This document shows, piece by piece, positions 1 to 9,345 of a stretch of 64,000 nt of DNA (positions within the stretch are counted from its first letter, which is position 1; each line of letters starts with the position of its first letter). The notes beneath the pieces are model-generated. The model worked only from the letters and a program-made list of their open reading frames with translations. It had not been told where the DNA came from and searched no databases. The stretch is from Lithobates sylvaticus (Eukaryota; Chordata; Amphibia; Anura; Ranidae): contig CM053029.1 of NCBI GenBank assembly GCA_028564925.1, positions 609,745,486-609,809,485 of the forward strand, in the 5' to 3' direction. Position numbers and translations under genes: made by a program.

Positions 1-99
1 GGGTCAAGTTTGGTCCCGAACCCAGACTTTTTTCCGAAGTTCGGCCGAACCCGAACATCCAGGTGTCCGCTCAACTCTAGCATTAGTTCATTTTTTTGT

Positions 100-121
100 G
101 GGGGGGGGGGGCCTGTTTGCA

Positions 122-154
<33 letters not shown>
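100..154. repeat. G homopolymer tracts
   Basis: Two G runs lie here, about 12 bases at 100-111 and about 33 bases at 122-154, separated by a short C/T-bearing spacer. Runs of this length could form quadruplexes and are also error-prone in sequencing, so their exact length should not be trusted. Bases 1-90 before them look like the end of a dispersed repeat with GAACCCGAAC-type motifs. Confidence 0.8.
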
Positions 155-179
155 CGTAACAACATTTTGCTATAGGGCC

Positions 180-1235
180 CTGTGATTTCTAGTTACGCCC
201 CGGCGGAAAGATCTTTGCTACTCCAGCCTTAGGTGAAGCACACTCAAGGATCTGCTGGAATCAAGGGGACAGAACGAGCAGAGGCAAAGGAAACTCTAAT
301 TGCCAAGTTGATGGAGAGTGACCAGGCCAGCGACTGAAGCAGAGGGCCAGCTGTGGAGGGGTCCAGGATGGCCGAACTCCAGCGAGAGGTCCAGTGGTGG
401 CTGTTGCTATACAGCACCACTCCCTCCCCCCCCAAGAGGTGATCAGCCAGTTAATTGCAGACAAGACACGTCTGAAAATGCTTGTTCAGAAGGAGTTTGG
501 GGGTACTGCAGGTGCAGAACGGGGTAGCCGCAAGAAACTTACCTACACAGCTTTTTGACCCTTCCAGGATGGGGTGGAGGAAATCGGCCGTTACCTTCAT
601 GTCTTCGAGACCCAGTGCGATCTCCAGGAAATTAAAGAAGCTGACTGGGTCACCATCCTCATCAGCAAGCTGTCTGGTCAAGCACTGGATGCTTTTGAAG
701 CCATACCTGGGGAAGACAAAAAAAGACTATGAGCGAGTCAAGGAGCGACTGCTGGCAAGATACGCAATCACCCCCGAAGCGCATAGGCAGAGGCGGCTCT
801 CTAATTAGGCAAATTAGGCGGTCGCCTTAGGCCTCGCACTCCAAGGGGCCTCGTGGCCACCTAATTTGCCTGACGTGTGTGGGAGTTGGAGGGAATGTCC
901 ACTTGAATTATTTTTCCTGTTTTGGGCGTGAGTGGATCTTGGATTTGCCTAAGGCCTCACAAAGCCTAGAGCCGCCTCTGCGCATAGGTCCAAATTTCGC
1001 AGCCTTCAACGGAAAGAGGGCCAGCCCTGTACCGAATGGGCTCATCAGATGTCCCAATCGGTAGATGCATGGTTCTCCAGCTGTGAGGCAACTACCTTAG
1101 CGGATGTTGCCCAACTGATCCTACTAGAACAGTTTTACAACCAGTCCCCTAGTGATCTGGTTAAATCGAGTATCCGGGGACAATGGGCGCTTATTCAGAT
1201 GGAGTCTTGCCCTGCAGCCCTACAACTTTACTGTG
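180..1235 (+). mobile_element. Fossil gag fragment of a Ty3/Gypsy-like LTR retrotransposon
   Basis: The plus strand shows a SCAN-related retrotransposon gag signature. One stretch near 720-780 reads DYERVKERLLARYAITPEA, and a second near 1049-1180 reads MSQSVDAWFSSCEAT followed by LILLEQFYNQ. Both fit the helical capsid-like region of amphibian and fish Gypsy gags. The copy is old and broken, with several breaks, and is interrupted by a hAT MITE at 788-980. No LTR, protease or polymerase part is visible nearby. Outer limits are approximate. Confidence 0.6.
788..980. mobile_element. hAT MITE (CAGAGGCGGC family), 193 bp
   Basis: Terminal inverted repeats CAGAGGCGGCTCT and AGAGCCGCCTCTG bound the element. 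It is flanked by an exact 8-bp target duplication, CGCATAGG, at 780-787 and 981-988. An 8-bp duplication with CAGNGG-type ends is the hAT hallmark. There is no transposase, so it is non-autonomous. A longer relative lies at 20385-21822. Confidence 0.9.
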
Positions 1236-1281
1236 CAGTAAAGGCCGGCCCAACAAAATGGCAATGCAGATGGACGTTCGT

Positions 1282-1649
1282 GGCAAACATATACGTCGGC
1301 AGAATGGCACTCGCGACCCGGTCGGGAGCTCCGTGACCCTGGCCGCGGGACCCGCAGACCCGATCGCCGCTGGTGTCCCGCGATCGGGTCACAGAGCTGA
1401 AGAACGGGGAGAGGTCTGTGTAAACAAACCTCTCCCCGCGCTTCCTACACTGCCTGTCACTGATCGGCAAACATATACGTCGGCAGAATGGCACTCGCGA
1501 CCCGGTCGGGAGCTCCGTGACCCTGGCCGCGGGACCCGCAGACCCGATCGCCGCTGGTGTCCCACGATCGGGTCACAGAGCTGAAGAACGGGAGAGGTCT
1601 GTGTAAACAAACCTCTCCCCGCGCTTCCTACACTGCCTGTCACTGATCG
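1282..1649. repeat. 184-bp tandem duplication inside a TTAA element
   Basis: Two head-to-tail copies, 1282-1465 and 1466-1649, differ by only a couple of bases. Both contain the GC-rich end region of the TTAA element (GACGTATA, ACCTCTCCCCG). The near identity points to a recent duplication, and it accounts for the GC-rich open frames here. Confidence 0.85.
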
Positions 1650-2380
1650 GCTGTTCCCTGTCATCGGGAAAGCCGATCAGTGACGTCAGACGTCAGCCAC
1701 ACCCCCTAATGTAAACAAAAAAAACACACAAATCACAGACCATAACCCCTCCCCTCCCCCTAGTGGTTAACTCTTTCACTGCCAGTGTTATTTATACAGG
1801 AATCAATGCATTTAAATAGCATTGATTGCTGTATAAATGACAATGGTCCCAAAAATGTGTCAAAAAATGTCCGATGTGTCCGCCATAATGTCGCAGTCAC
1901 AATAAAAATCGCTGATCGCCGCCATTACTAGTAAAAAAAAAGAATATTAATAAAAATGCTATAAAACTATCCCCTATTTTGTAAACGCTATAACTTTTGC
2001 GCAAACCAATGAATAATCGCTAATTGCGATTTTTTTTTTTACCAAAAATATGTAGAAGAATACGTATCGGCCTAAACTGAGGAAAAAAATGTTTTTTTAT
2101 ATATTTTTTGGGGATATTTATTATAGCAAAAAGTAAAAAATATTGCGTTTTTTTTCAAAGTTGTCGCTCTATTTTTGTTTATAGCGCAAAAAATTAAAAC
2201 CGCAGGGGCGATCAAATACCACCAAAAGAAAGCTCTATTTGTGGGAAAAAAAGGACGCCAATTTTGTTTGGGAGCCTCGCCGCACGACCGCGCAATTGTC
2301 AGTTAAAATGGCGCAGTGCCGAATCGCAGAAAGGGGCCTGGTCCTTTGACTGCAAATTGGTCCGGGGCTGAAGTGGTTAA
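1286..2380 (-). mobile_element. TTAA-flanked non-autonomous element, copy 1
   Basis: Inverted relative to the copy at 58388-59372. It shares the GATCGGCTGTTCCC block, the GTGTCCGCCATAATGTCGCA block, the GCGCAAACCAAT and TACGTATCGGCCTAAACTGAGG blocks, and ends in GAAGTGGTTAA at 2380. The opposite end, near 1286, lacks the expected terminal repeat and is truncated or rearranged together with the 184-bp duplication. No protein is encoded. Confidence 0.8.
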
Positions 2381-2720
2381 AGGACGTAGCGGGACTTATG
2401 TTTAGGCGGGATCTGGAAACCGATTTGGTGCCTTTTGAACCATGGTTATTTACCGAGAACTCCAGGCGGAGTTGTCCTGAGGTTTACAAAGAAGCAGATA
2501 TCTGGGAGACCTCCTACCACGTATAGGTTAAGTTGCGTGGTAGACCTGTAAACATTCATGGATCGTAACTCATGGGGTTTGTAGTTAGACAGGAATGCCC
2601 AACTTCAACATGAAGAGCAGTTAAGTTGGTTAGAATTGTGAAGGTTACATCCAGGAGAGAAGAGCTAAAAAGAGGGGAAGGGGGAGTAGAGAAAGAGGGA
2701 GAAGATGAGGGAGGAGAGGG
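2381..2720. other. Unassigned stretch
   Basis: No gene or clear repeat is recognised in these 340 bases. A short purine-rich tract (GAGGGAG-type) lies at 2665-2725, just before the next element. Confidence 0.4.
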
Positions 2721-2728
2721 GGATCTAG

Positions 2729-3500
2729 TAGACATGTGCAATTCGTTTAGTTTTTTTTTCATTTTCCGTTAAAATACGTTATATTCGTTCATTCGTTATC
2801 GTACGAATGAACGAACGATTCGCTTAAAATTTTAACGAATAACGAATGTTCGAATCGAACGAATACGAAAAACAACGAAAATCCTAAATAACCAAATTAG
2901 AAACAACGAAACTACGAAAGAAGAAAATCCGAAAAACGAAAACCGGAACAACGAAAATCAAAACGAACGGAAGAATTTGTACATTCGTAACTTTTTTTTT
3001 TTGTTGAATTGGTAATTTTCCGTGTCTCTTACAATGGCGCTGCTTAACGTGCTTCGAATGGATTGAACAAAAAAATGTGTACATTCGTAACTTTTTTTTT
3101 CTTTTTTTTCGATTCGCAATTTTCCGTGTCTCTTACAATGGCGCTGCTTAACGTGCTTCGAATGGATTGAACGAAAAAATTCGTACATTCGTAACTTTTT
3201 TTTTTTCGATTCGTAATTTTATAGCATACACATTACATAAAATTATGAATTATGCTCCGATTACGAATCTACGAAAACAATGTTATGAAAGTACGAATAA
3301 ATACGAATGCGTCCGAATTTCGAATAAACGAAAATTAAACTAACGGAAAAACGAATTAACGAAAAAATAACTCTTACGAAAATACGAATCGTTACGAATA
3401 CGAACACCGACGACTTACGAATTTACGAATCGTTACGAATCAACGGAAACGAAAGAAACGAAAGGAAAATAAACAAATTTTTCTATTGTGCACATGTCTA
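2729..3500. mobile_element. hAT-type element, TAGACATGTGC family, copy 1
   Basis: The ends are TAGACATGTGCA and TGCACATGTCTA. The flanking 8-bp duplication GGATCTAG is exact (2721-2728 and 3501-3508). The interior is built almost wholly of ATTCG/CGAAT words with several internal inverted and direct repeats, including the GGCGCTGCTTAACGTGCTTC block that serves as the TTAA target in another copy. It is non-coding, 772 bp. The hAT assignment rests on the TSD length repeated in three copies. Confidence 0.85.
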
Positions 3501-3521
3501 GGATCTAGTCTCAATAAGTAA

Positions 3522-4466
3522 TTAACCACTTTCAGCCCCGGACCATTTTGCTGGCTTCAGACCAGAGCACCTTTTGCGATTCGGCACTGCGTCGCTTTAA
3601 CTGACAATTGCGCGGTCGTGCGACGTGGCTCCCAAACAAAATTGACGTCCTTTTTTCCCCACAAATAGAGCTTTCTTTTGGTGGTATTTGATCGCCCCTG
3701 CGGTTTTTACTTTTTGCGCTATAAACAAAAAAAGAGCGACAATTTTTTTTTAAAAAATTACTTTTTGCTATAATAAATATCCCCCAAAAATATATAAAAA
3801 AACTTTTTTTTCCCTCAGTTTAGGCCGATACGTATTCTTCTACATATTTATGGTAAAAAAAAAATCGCAATAAGCGATTATTGATTGGTCTGCGCAAAAG
3901 TTATAGCGTTTACAAAATAAGGGATAGTTTTATAGCATTTTTATTAATAATTTTTTTTTTACTATCAGCGATTTTTATCGCGACTGCGACACTATGGCGG
4001 ACACATCGGACATTTTTGACACATTTTTGGGACCATTGTCACTTATACAGCAATCGGTGCTATTTAAATGCACTGATTCCTGTGTAAATGACACTGGCAG
4101 TGAAGGGATTAAGTGTTCCTAGGGGCGTGTTACTAACTGTGGGGGGGGGGGCGTGGCTGTGTTTTAGTGAACACTGATCTCTGCTCCAATCACAGGGAGC
4201 AGAGATTAGTGTCACTTGTTGCTAGGCAGAGCGGGGAGATGCTGTTTACTTCCGCATCTCCCGGTTCAGCCTTCCCGTGAGACGATCGCGGGTATCCCCG
4301 TGGCGATCGAGTCCGCGGGACCCGCGACCGGACTCACGGGGGTCCCCGACCGGCGCACACGCGATGGCACGGCGGCAATCTTAAAGGGACGTACCTGTAC
4401 GCCCTTTTGCCTGCCCGTGCCATTCTGCCGACGTACATCATCGTGCGCCGGTCGGGAAGTGGTTAA
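3522..4466 (+). mobile_element. TTAA-flanked non-autonomous element, copy 2
   Basis: TTAA occurs at both limits (3522-3525 and 4463-4466), followed by CCACTTTCAGCCCCGG at the left and preceded by GGTCGGGAAGTGG at the right. The internal order matches the other copies: GCGATTCGGCACTGCGTCGC, GCGCGGTCGTGCGACGTGGC, CTTTCTTTTGGTGGTATTTG, TTTTTGCGCTATAAAC, TACGTATTCTTCTACAT, then a GC-rich right half. TTAA duplication and imperfect TIRs suggest a piggyBac-type MITE. Confidence 0.85.
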
Positions 4467-4483
4467 GGACAGAGCCTCTTTCA

Positions 4484-4829
4484 GGCCCCTTTCACACTGG
4501 GGCGTTTTTCAGGCGGTACAGCGCTAAAAATAGCGCCTGTACACCGCCTGAAAAAAACCGGCCCCATTCACTCCGCGGTATTCACCGCTCCTATACCGCT
4601 CCTACCCATTGATTTCAATGGGACACCGCGGTAATACCGCGGCAATACCGCCGCAAAGCGCCGCTACAGCGGGGCTTTGCGGGGGATTTTAACCCTTTTT
4701 CGGCCACTAGCGGGGGTTAAAACCACACCGCTTGCGGCCGAATACCGCGGCTAAAACGACGGTAAAGCAGCGCTAAATATAGCGCTGCTTTACTGTCGCC
4801 GCGGCTCCCGCCCCAGTGTGAAAGGGGCC
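4484..4829. mobile_element. MITE with 3-bp target duplication, PIF/Harbinger-like
   Basis: The terminal inverted repeats GGCCCCTTTCACACTGGGGC and GCCCCAGTGTGAAAGGGGCC are perfect over 20 bases. The trinucleotide TCA flanks both ends. The interior holds further palindromes (GCGCTAAAAATAGCGC, AATACCGCGG). A 3-bp duplication and GG-starting ends fit PIF/Harbinger, although TCA is not its usual TWA target. A degraded relative lies at 23302-23515. Confidence 0.7.
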
Positions 4830-4833
4830 TCAG

Positions 4834-5127
4834 AGATTTGGTGTTTACAAGTTAAAAACATTATTTTTTACTAGAAAATGAACCCCAAACGTTAAAAAAA
4901 ATATATAACACCCTAGAGAATAAAATGGCGGTCGTTGCAATACTTTTTGTCACACCGTATTTGCGCAGCGGTCTTACAAGCCAATTTTTTGGGAAAAATA
5001 AGACATCAGTAATATTAGCCCAATTTTTTTTCATATTGTGAAAGGTAATGTTACGCAGAGTAAATTAATACCCAACATGCCACGCTTCAAAGTTGCGCCC
5101 GCTCGTGGAATGGCGACAAACTTTTAC
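4834..5127 (-). repeat. Dispersed repeat fragment, same family that hosts the DIRS element
   Basis: Read on the minus strand this matches the flanks of the DIRS insertion at 26960-27103 and 32798-33060. Shared words include CTCTAGAGAATAAAATGGC, CGCTCGTGGAATGGCGAC and ACCGTATTTGCGCAG. It is non-coding. Around 5042-5062 it keeps the unoccupied version of the DIRS target site. Confidence 0.65.
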
Positions 5128-5304
5128 TAGGCACTAGGCAGAATGGGGAAATGCCTTGTTTACGCCGTAGTGTTGTACGTCACCGCGTTCTTGGCGGTTG
5201 AGAGTTCCGAGAACTTTTGTGTGAGCGTGTGTAGGCAAGACAAGCTTGAGCGGAATTCTGTCGGAAAAACCATCCACGCTTTTTCCGATGGAAAATCCGC
5301 TCGT
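5128..5304. mobile_element. Fragment of a fold-back MITE ending CGTGTGTACGCGGCA
   Basis: The right end, CTCGTGTGTACGCGGCATAA, matches the terminal repeat of the complete 190-bp element at 62749-62938. Inner motifs TTCTGTCGGAAAAACC and TTTTTCCGATGGAAAATCCG repeat the same theme. The left limit is unclear. Confidence 0.5.
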
Positions 5305-5367
5305 GTGTACGCGGCATAAGGGGGAGCAGCAGGAGGTGTGTCCTATAGGTGTCCCTTATTCCCATCT

Positions 5368-5650
5368 CAGAAAGTTGGGCGGTATGTCGTCAAAAACATC
5401 TGGTTCCAAATTCTTGGGTTCAGATGGAAAAGCTGGGAACACCCATCCATGTGACACACATGAAATAAAGATGCCACCTCGGGTACTTGTAAAGAATATA
5501 ACTGGTCCTGTGGATGAGGATAGGGGCGGAGCTCCCATGTAGGCACCGGGAACTTCGGCTGGAATAAAATACCAAAACTGGATCTGAGTTGCACCACCAT
5601 GATGAGCAAATTCAGGGATTATAAGACTGGCATTACCAAAAAAAAAAAAA
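5368..5650 (-). pseudogene. Possible SOUL/heme-binding-protein (HEBP2-like) exon or pseudogene fragment
   Basis: On the minus strand an open frame contains LIIPEFAHHGG, then FWYFIPAEVPGAYMGAPP, and later IFISCVSHGWVFPAF and EPDVFDDIPPNF. This order resembles the C-terminal half of SOUL/HEBP proteins, where a TAPV-like segment is followed by F(Y/F)(I/V)PxE, a PP turn and a VYVxSFGGW strand. Similarity is partial, and the middle fits better in a neighbouring frame, which suggests decay. A pyrimidine tract and CAG lie just upstream on the minus strand, so an exon with a 3' splice site is also possible. The identification is from motif memory only; it may be spurious. Confidence 0.3.
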
Positions 5651-5668
5651 AACAGACACTTTGGGATA

Positions 5669-6801
5669 TACCGTATATACTCGAGTATAAGCCGACCCGA
5701 ATATAAGCCGAGGCACCTAATTTTACCACAAAAAACTGGGAAAACGTAATGACTCGAGTATAAGCCTAGGGTGAGAAATGCGCAGCTTCTGTAAGTGGAA
5801 AAGAGGGTCAACAATGCCCATTTGCAGCCTCACTGTGCCCATTTGCAGCCTCACTGTGCCCATTTGCGGCCTCACTGTGCCCATTTGCAGCCATAGGTCC
5901 CCCAAACTTCAAACTTGGTAGTTAAGGGTTCCTAGATGCCCCCCTAGCTGCAGCCAAAATTTGGGGTCTCTGGACCCAAAGGGTCCCGAAATGACATGGC
6001 TGCGGATGAACACAGTTGACCGATTTTGGGGCCCCGTATCTCGGGGCCACTTAGTGCTAGGAACCCCAAATATGTTGATATTGTTGGTTCCACTGGGTTT
6101 GCACACTAAATTTGGGGTTCCTAGCACCAAGCGGCCCCGAGATACGGGGCCCCAAAGTCGGGTCGGAAAATGTCAAGCACTTTTCTGCAGCAAAAAATGA
6201 CATTTTCCAACCCGAATTTGCGGCCCCGTATCTCGGGGCCACTTAGAGCTAGGAACCCCAAATTCGGATATGTTGTAAAGCTGACCCAAATATAAGCCGA
6301 GGCACCTAATTTTACCACAAAAAAATGGGAAAACGTATTGACTCGAGTATAAGCCTAGGGTGAGAAATGCGCAGCTACTGTAAGTGGAAAAGAGGGTCAA
6401 CAATGCCCATTTGCAGCCAGGGGTCCCACGAACTTGGTAGTTAAGGGTTCCTAGATGCCCCCCTAGCTGCAGCCAAAATTTGGGGTCTCTAGACCCAAAG
6501 GGTCCCGAAATGACATTGCTGCAGATGGACACAGTTGACCGACTTTGGGGCCCCGTATCTCGGGGCCACTTGGTGCTACCCCAAATTTGGATATGTTGTA
6601 GTGTTGGTTCCACTGGGTTTGCACACCGAATTTGGGGTTCCTAGCACCAAGTGGCCCCGAGATACGGGGCCGCAAATTCGGCTCGGAAAATGTCATTTGT
6701 TGCTGCAGAAAAGTGCTTGACTCCAGTATAAGCCGAGGGGGGCATTCCCAGCACAAAAAAATGTGCTGAAAAACTCGGCTTATACTCGAGTATATACGGT
6801 A
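5669..6801. mobile_element. TA-flanked element, ACCGTATATACTCGAG family
   Basis: Long inverted ends, CCGTATATACTCGAGTATAA and TTATACTCGAGTATATACGG, are flanked by TA on both sides, as in Tc1/mariner-type insertion. The interior is an imperfect duplication: the block AGCCGAGGCACCTAATTTTA occurs at about 5707 and 6297, and inverted GGCCCCGTATCTCGGGGCC palindromes recur four or five times. No transposase is encoded. A short 21-bp minisatellite sits at 5815-5893. Confidence 0.75.
5815..5893. repeat. 21-bp minisatellite, about 4 units
   Basis: Units of GCCCATTTGCAGCC plus CTCACTGT repeat about four times inside the TA-flanked element. The GCAGCC core is shared with the minisatellites in the TA-flanked elements at 24667 and 33116. 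Confidence 0.8.
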
Positions 6802-6856
6802 TTCATAAAGCAGTAAGTGCCAAGGTTCACACTTGTGCGATGGAAGACATCGCATG

Positions 6857-7288
6857 TAATTTTCCGCGTCTCTTACAATGGCGCTGCTTAACGTGCTTCG
6901 AATGGATTGAACGAAAAAATTCGTACGTTCGTAACTTTTTTTTTCCGATTCGTAATTTTCCGTGTCTCTTACAATGTAATAATAGCATACACATTACATA
7001 ACATTATGAATTATGCTCCGATTACGAATCCACGAAAACAATGTTACGAAAGTACGAATAAATCAATCTAACGAAAGTACGAATGTAACTAAATCTACGA
7101 AAATACGAATGCGTCCGAATTTCGAATAAACAAAAATTCAACTAACGGAAAAACAAATCAACGAAAAAATAACTCTTATGAAAATATGAATCGCTACGAA
7201 TACGAACACCGACGACTTACGAAATTACGAATCTTTACGAATCAACGGAAACGAAAATAAACAAATTTTTCTATTGTGCACATGTCTA
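6857..7288. mobile_element. hAT-type element, TAGACATGTGC family, copy 2 (left-truncated)
   Basis: The right end is GTGCACATGTCTA at 7288. The body follows copy 1 from the TTTTCCGTGTCTCTTACAAT block onwards. The left end lacks TAGACATGTGC, so the copy lost its left terminus. It abuts the next MITE directly. Confidence 0.8.
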
Positions 7289-7296
7289 CCTGCCGT

Positions 7297-7658
7297 CAGG
7301 GGCGGACTGACTACTCATGGGGCCCCCGGGCAATAAGAGATTATGGGGCCACACAGTATACAATCACACAGTATACACATACATGTACACACAGTATACA
7401 CATACATGTACACACAGTATACACAGACATGTTTCTATTGGCTGAGAAGGTACTGGAGAGGTGGGGCGGCTATAATCTCTGGATTTTTAGACCAAAAGGA
7501 TGTCGGTAAGGGACATTTCAGAGACAGATGTAAAAAAAAACACAGATTTTTACATACTGTCCCTGGTTTTACTGAGGCTGGCAACCCTGATGGGGCCCCC
7601 TAGTGGCCCGGGGGCCCTCGGGAAGTGCCCGAGTGGCCGAATGGTCAGTCCGCCCCTG
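7297..7658. mobile_element. hAT MITE, CAGGGGCGGACTGAC family
   Basis: The ends CAGGGGCGGACTGAC and GTCAGTCCGCCCCTG form a near-perfect TIR. The exact 8-bp duplication CCTGCCGT lies at 7289-7296 and 7659-7666. The element is 362 bp and non-coding. It carries a small tandem repeat of about 22 bp with ACACAGTATACACATACATG at 7356-7425. Confidence 0.9.
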
Positions 7659-7742
7659 CCTGCCGTGCGCGTCGGGTGCGATGCGGGAACCCGCAGTTAA
7701 TTCGCAAGGTTCTCGCATCGCACAAGTGTGAGCCGGCACTAA

Positions 7743-8282
7743 ATGTGATATTCACCCAACATTCACCGCAAGTCTATCTTCCCGGGGGGGGGGGTTTGAT
7801 ATTGCAGAGATTGATTACCAGAAACAAGTGAGAGGTGAATGTCATAACACATGACTGCTTTATAAATACCCCCCTTTATTCTCTATGTATTTAGCTTGTT
7901 AGGATTTATTAAACATGACATGAAACAATAACTAGCGGAGACGCGGTTCCCGCCCACTCACATTTATTCCTTGGCAAGAATGAAAGTAATGATTGGTTGT
8001 CTGAACAACGCCTTCAACTTTACTGCATCTTCTTTCTCACGCTCACATTTTCTCTTTTAAAAATTATTTTTTTATTATTATTATTCCGCATGGATGGAGA
8101 ACAATATGTTATTATAAAGCGATACAAATAAATTAAATACTGAAAGTCACATAAAAAAAACTATTCAACCCGACCAACATTCCCACTGAAGATCCAATCA
8201 TAGAATGAAATGATTGCAGGACAAATTCCCAGAACATTCCAAAATAAAGATCAGCATTTTGTTACTGCATCTTTTATATATT
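7743..8282. other. Unassigned, possibly single-copy
   Basis: No gene, TIR pair or tandem array is seen here. Base composition is ordinary and AT-leaning. A short G run lies near 7785. Confidence 0.4.
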
Positions 8283-8338
8283 TATATTATATATATATAT
8301 ATACTGTGTGTATATGTGTATATACACACACACACACA

Positions 8339-8379
<41 letters not shown>
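8283..8379. repeat. (TA)n/(CA)n compound microsatellite
   Basis: Alternating TA tracts flank a GTGTGTATATGTGTATATACACACAC-like centre, so the whole tract is close to self-complementary. It ends at a Tc1-type terminus. Confidence 0.9.
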
Positions 8380-8380
<1 letters not shown>

Positions 8381-8387
8381 GAAAAGA

Positions 8388-8436
8388 TTTACAAAAATGT
8401 CACTGAGGGGTGTACTCACTTTTGTGAAATACTGTA
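8388..8436. mobile_element. Terminal fragment of a second Tc1-like family
   Basis: GAGGGGTGTACTCACTTTTG followed by TGAAATACTGTA is the familiar end of a Tc1-family element whose TIR reads inward as TACAGTATYTCACAAAAGTG. Only this end is present; the body appears replaced by the adjacent microsatellite. Confidence 0.6.
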
Positions 8437-8604
8437 TACACTATATTACCAAAAGTATTGGGACGCCTGCCTTTACACACACATGAACTTTAATGACATC
8501 CCAGTCTTAGTCCGGAGGGTCCAATATTGAGTTGGCTCCGCCCTTTGCAGCCATAACAGCTTCAACTCTTCTGGGAAGGCCGTCCACATGGTTTAGGAGG
8601 GTGT

Positions 8605-8985
8605 CTATGGGAATGTTTGACCATTCTTCCAGAAGAGCATTTGTGAGGTCAGGCACTGATGTTGGGTGAGAAGGCCTGGATGCAGTCTCTGCTCTAATTC
8701 ATCCCAAAGGTGTTCTTCCTGGTCGAGGTCAGGACTCTGTGCAGGCCAGTCAAGTTTCTCCACCCCAAACTCGCTCATCCATGTCTTTATGGACCTTGCT
8801 TTGTGCACTGGTGGGCAGTCATGTTGGAACAGGAAGGGGCCGTCCCCAAACTGTTCCCACAAAGTTGAAGAAATTGTCCAAAATGTCTTAAGAGTTCCCT
8901 TCACTGAAACTAAGGGGCCAAGCCCAACCCCTGAAAAACAACCCCCCCATCATAATCCCCCCTCCATCAAATGATTTGGACCCGT
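8605..8985 (-). pseudogene. Tc1 transposase C-terminal fragment (left arm)
   Basis: The minus strand reads QFGDGPFLFQHDCPP, VHKARSIKTWMSEFGVE, LDWPAQSPDLDQEEHLWDEL. This is the second and third part of the DD34E catalytic core of Tc1 transposases (D in QHD, E in EHLWDEL). LDQEE replaces the usual LNPIE. The N-terminal DNA-binding domain and the first Asp are absent, so the fragment is non-functional. Confidence 0.8.
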
Positions 8986-9297
8986 GCACAAAGCAAGGTC
9001 CATAAAGACATGGATGAGCAAGTTTGGGGTGGATGAACTTGACTGGCCTGCACAGGGTCCTGACCTCAACCCGATAGAACACTTTTGGGATGAATTAAAG
9101 CAGAGACTATGAGCCAGGCCTTCTCATCCAACATCAGTGCCTGACCTCACAAATGCGCTTCTGGAAGAACGGTCAAACATTCCCATAGACACCCTCCTAA
9201 ACCTTGTGGACGGCCTTCCCAGAAGAGTTGAAGCTGTTATAGCTGCAAAGGGCCAACTCCATATTGAACCCTCCGGACTAAGACTGGAAGGTCATTA
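8985..9297 (+). pseudogene. Tc1 transposase C-terminal fragment (right arm)
   Basis: The plus strand reads VHKARSIKTWMSKFGVDELD, WPAQGPDLNPIEHFWDELKQ, a TGA, then VPDLTNALLEERSNIPIDT and LPRRVEAVIAAKG. It keeps the catalytic Glu region that is altered in the left arm. The TGA lies where related copies carry Arg (R in RARPSHPTS), a likely CpG decay. Only the C-terminal third is present. Confidence 0.8.
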
Positions 9298-9345
9298 AAA
9301 TTCATGTAAAGGCTGGTGTCCCAATACTTTTGGTAATATAATATA

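Larger units (their letters stand above)
6817..7739. mobile_element. Outer MITE with TAA duplication, interrupted by two hAT elements
   Basis: The left end GTGCCAAGGTTCACACTTGT and the right end ACAAGTGTGAGCCGGCAC are inverted repeats, and TAA flanks both ends (6814-6816 and 7740-7742). The 3-bp TWA duplication fits PIF/Harbinger. Only the tips remain: 6817-6856 and 7667-7739. The space between is filled by a TAGACATGTGC element and a CAGGGGCGG MITE. Its inner sequence GTGCGATGCGGG resembles the monomer of the 9.7-15.7 kb satellite. Confidence 0.7.
8437..9345. mobile_element. Tc1/mariner fold-back element with two opposed transposase 3' ends
   Basis: Both ends carry the TACACTATATTACCAAAAGT-type TIR (8437 left; inverted at about 9310-9345). 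Arms of about 360-380 bp (8437-8820 and 8985-9345) are inverted copies of the C-terminal part of a Tc1 transposase. A unique centre at 8821-8984 extends the left-hand coding piece. The same centre and opposed arms recur at 56513-57456, so the fold-back form itself was mobile. It cannot make a full transposase. Confidence 0.8.

Noticed and set aside
4216-4527. Arg/Gly-rich frame near a G run
   Set aside because: It lies across the GC-rich end of a TTAA element and into a MITE; composition artefact.
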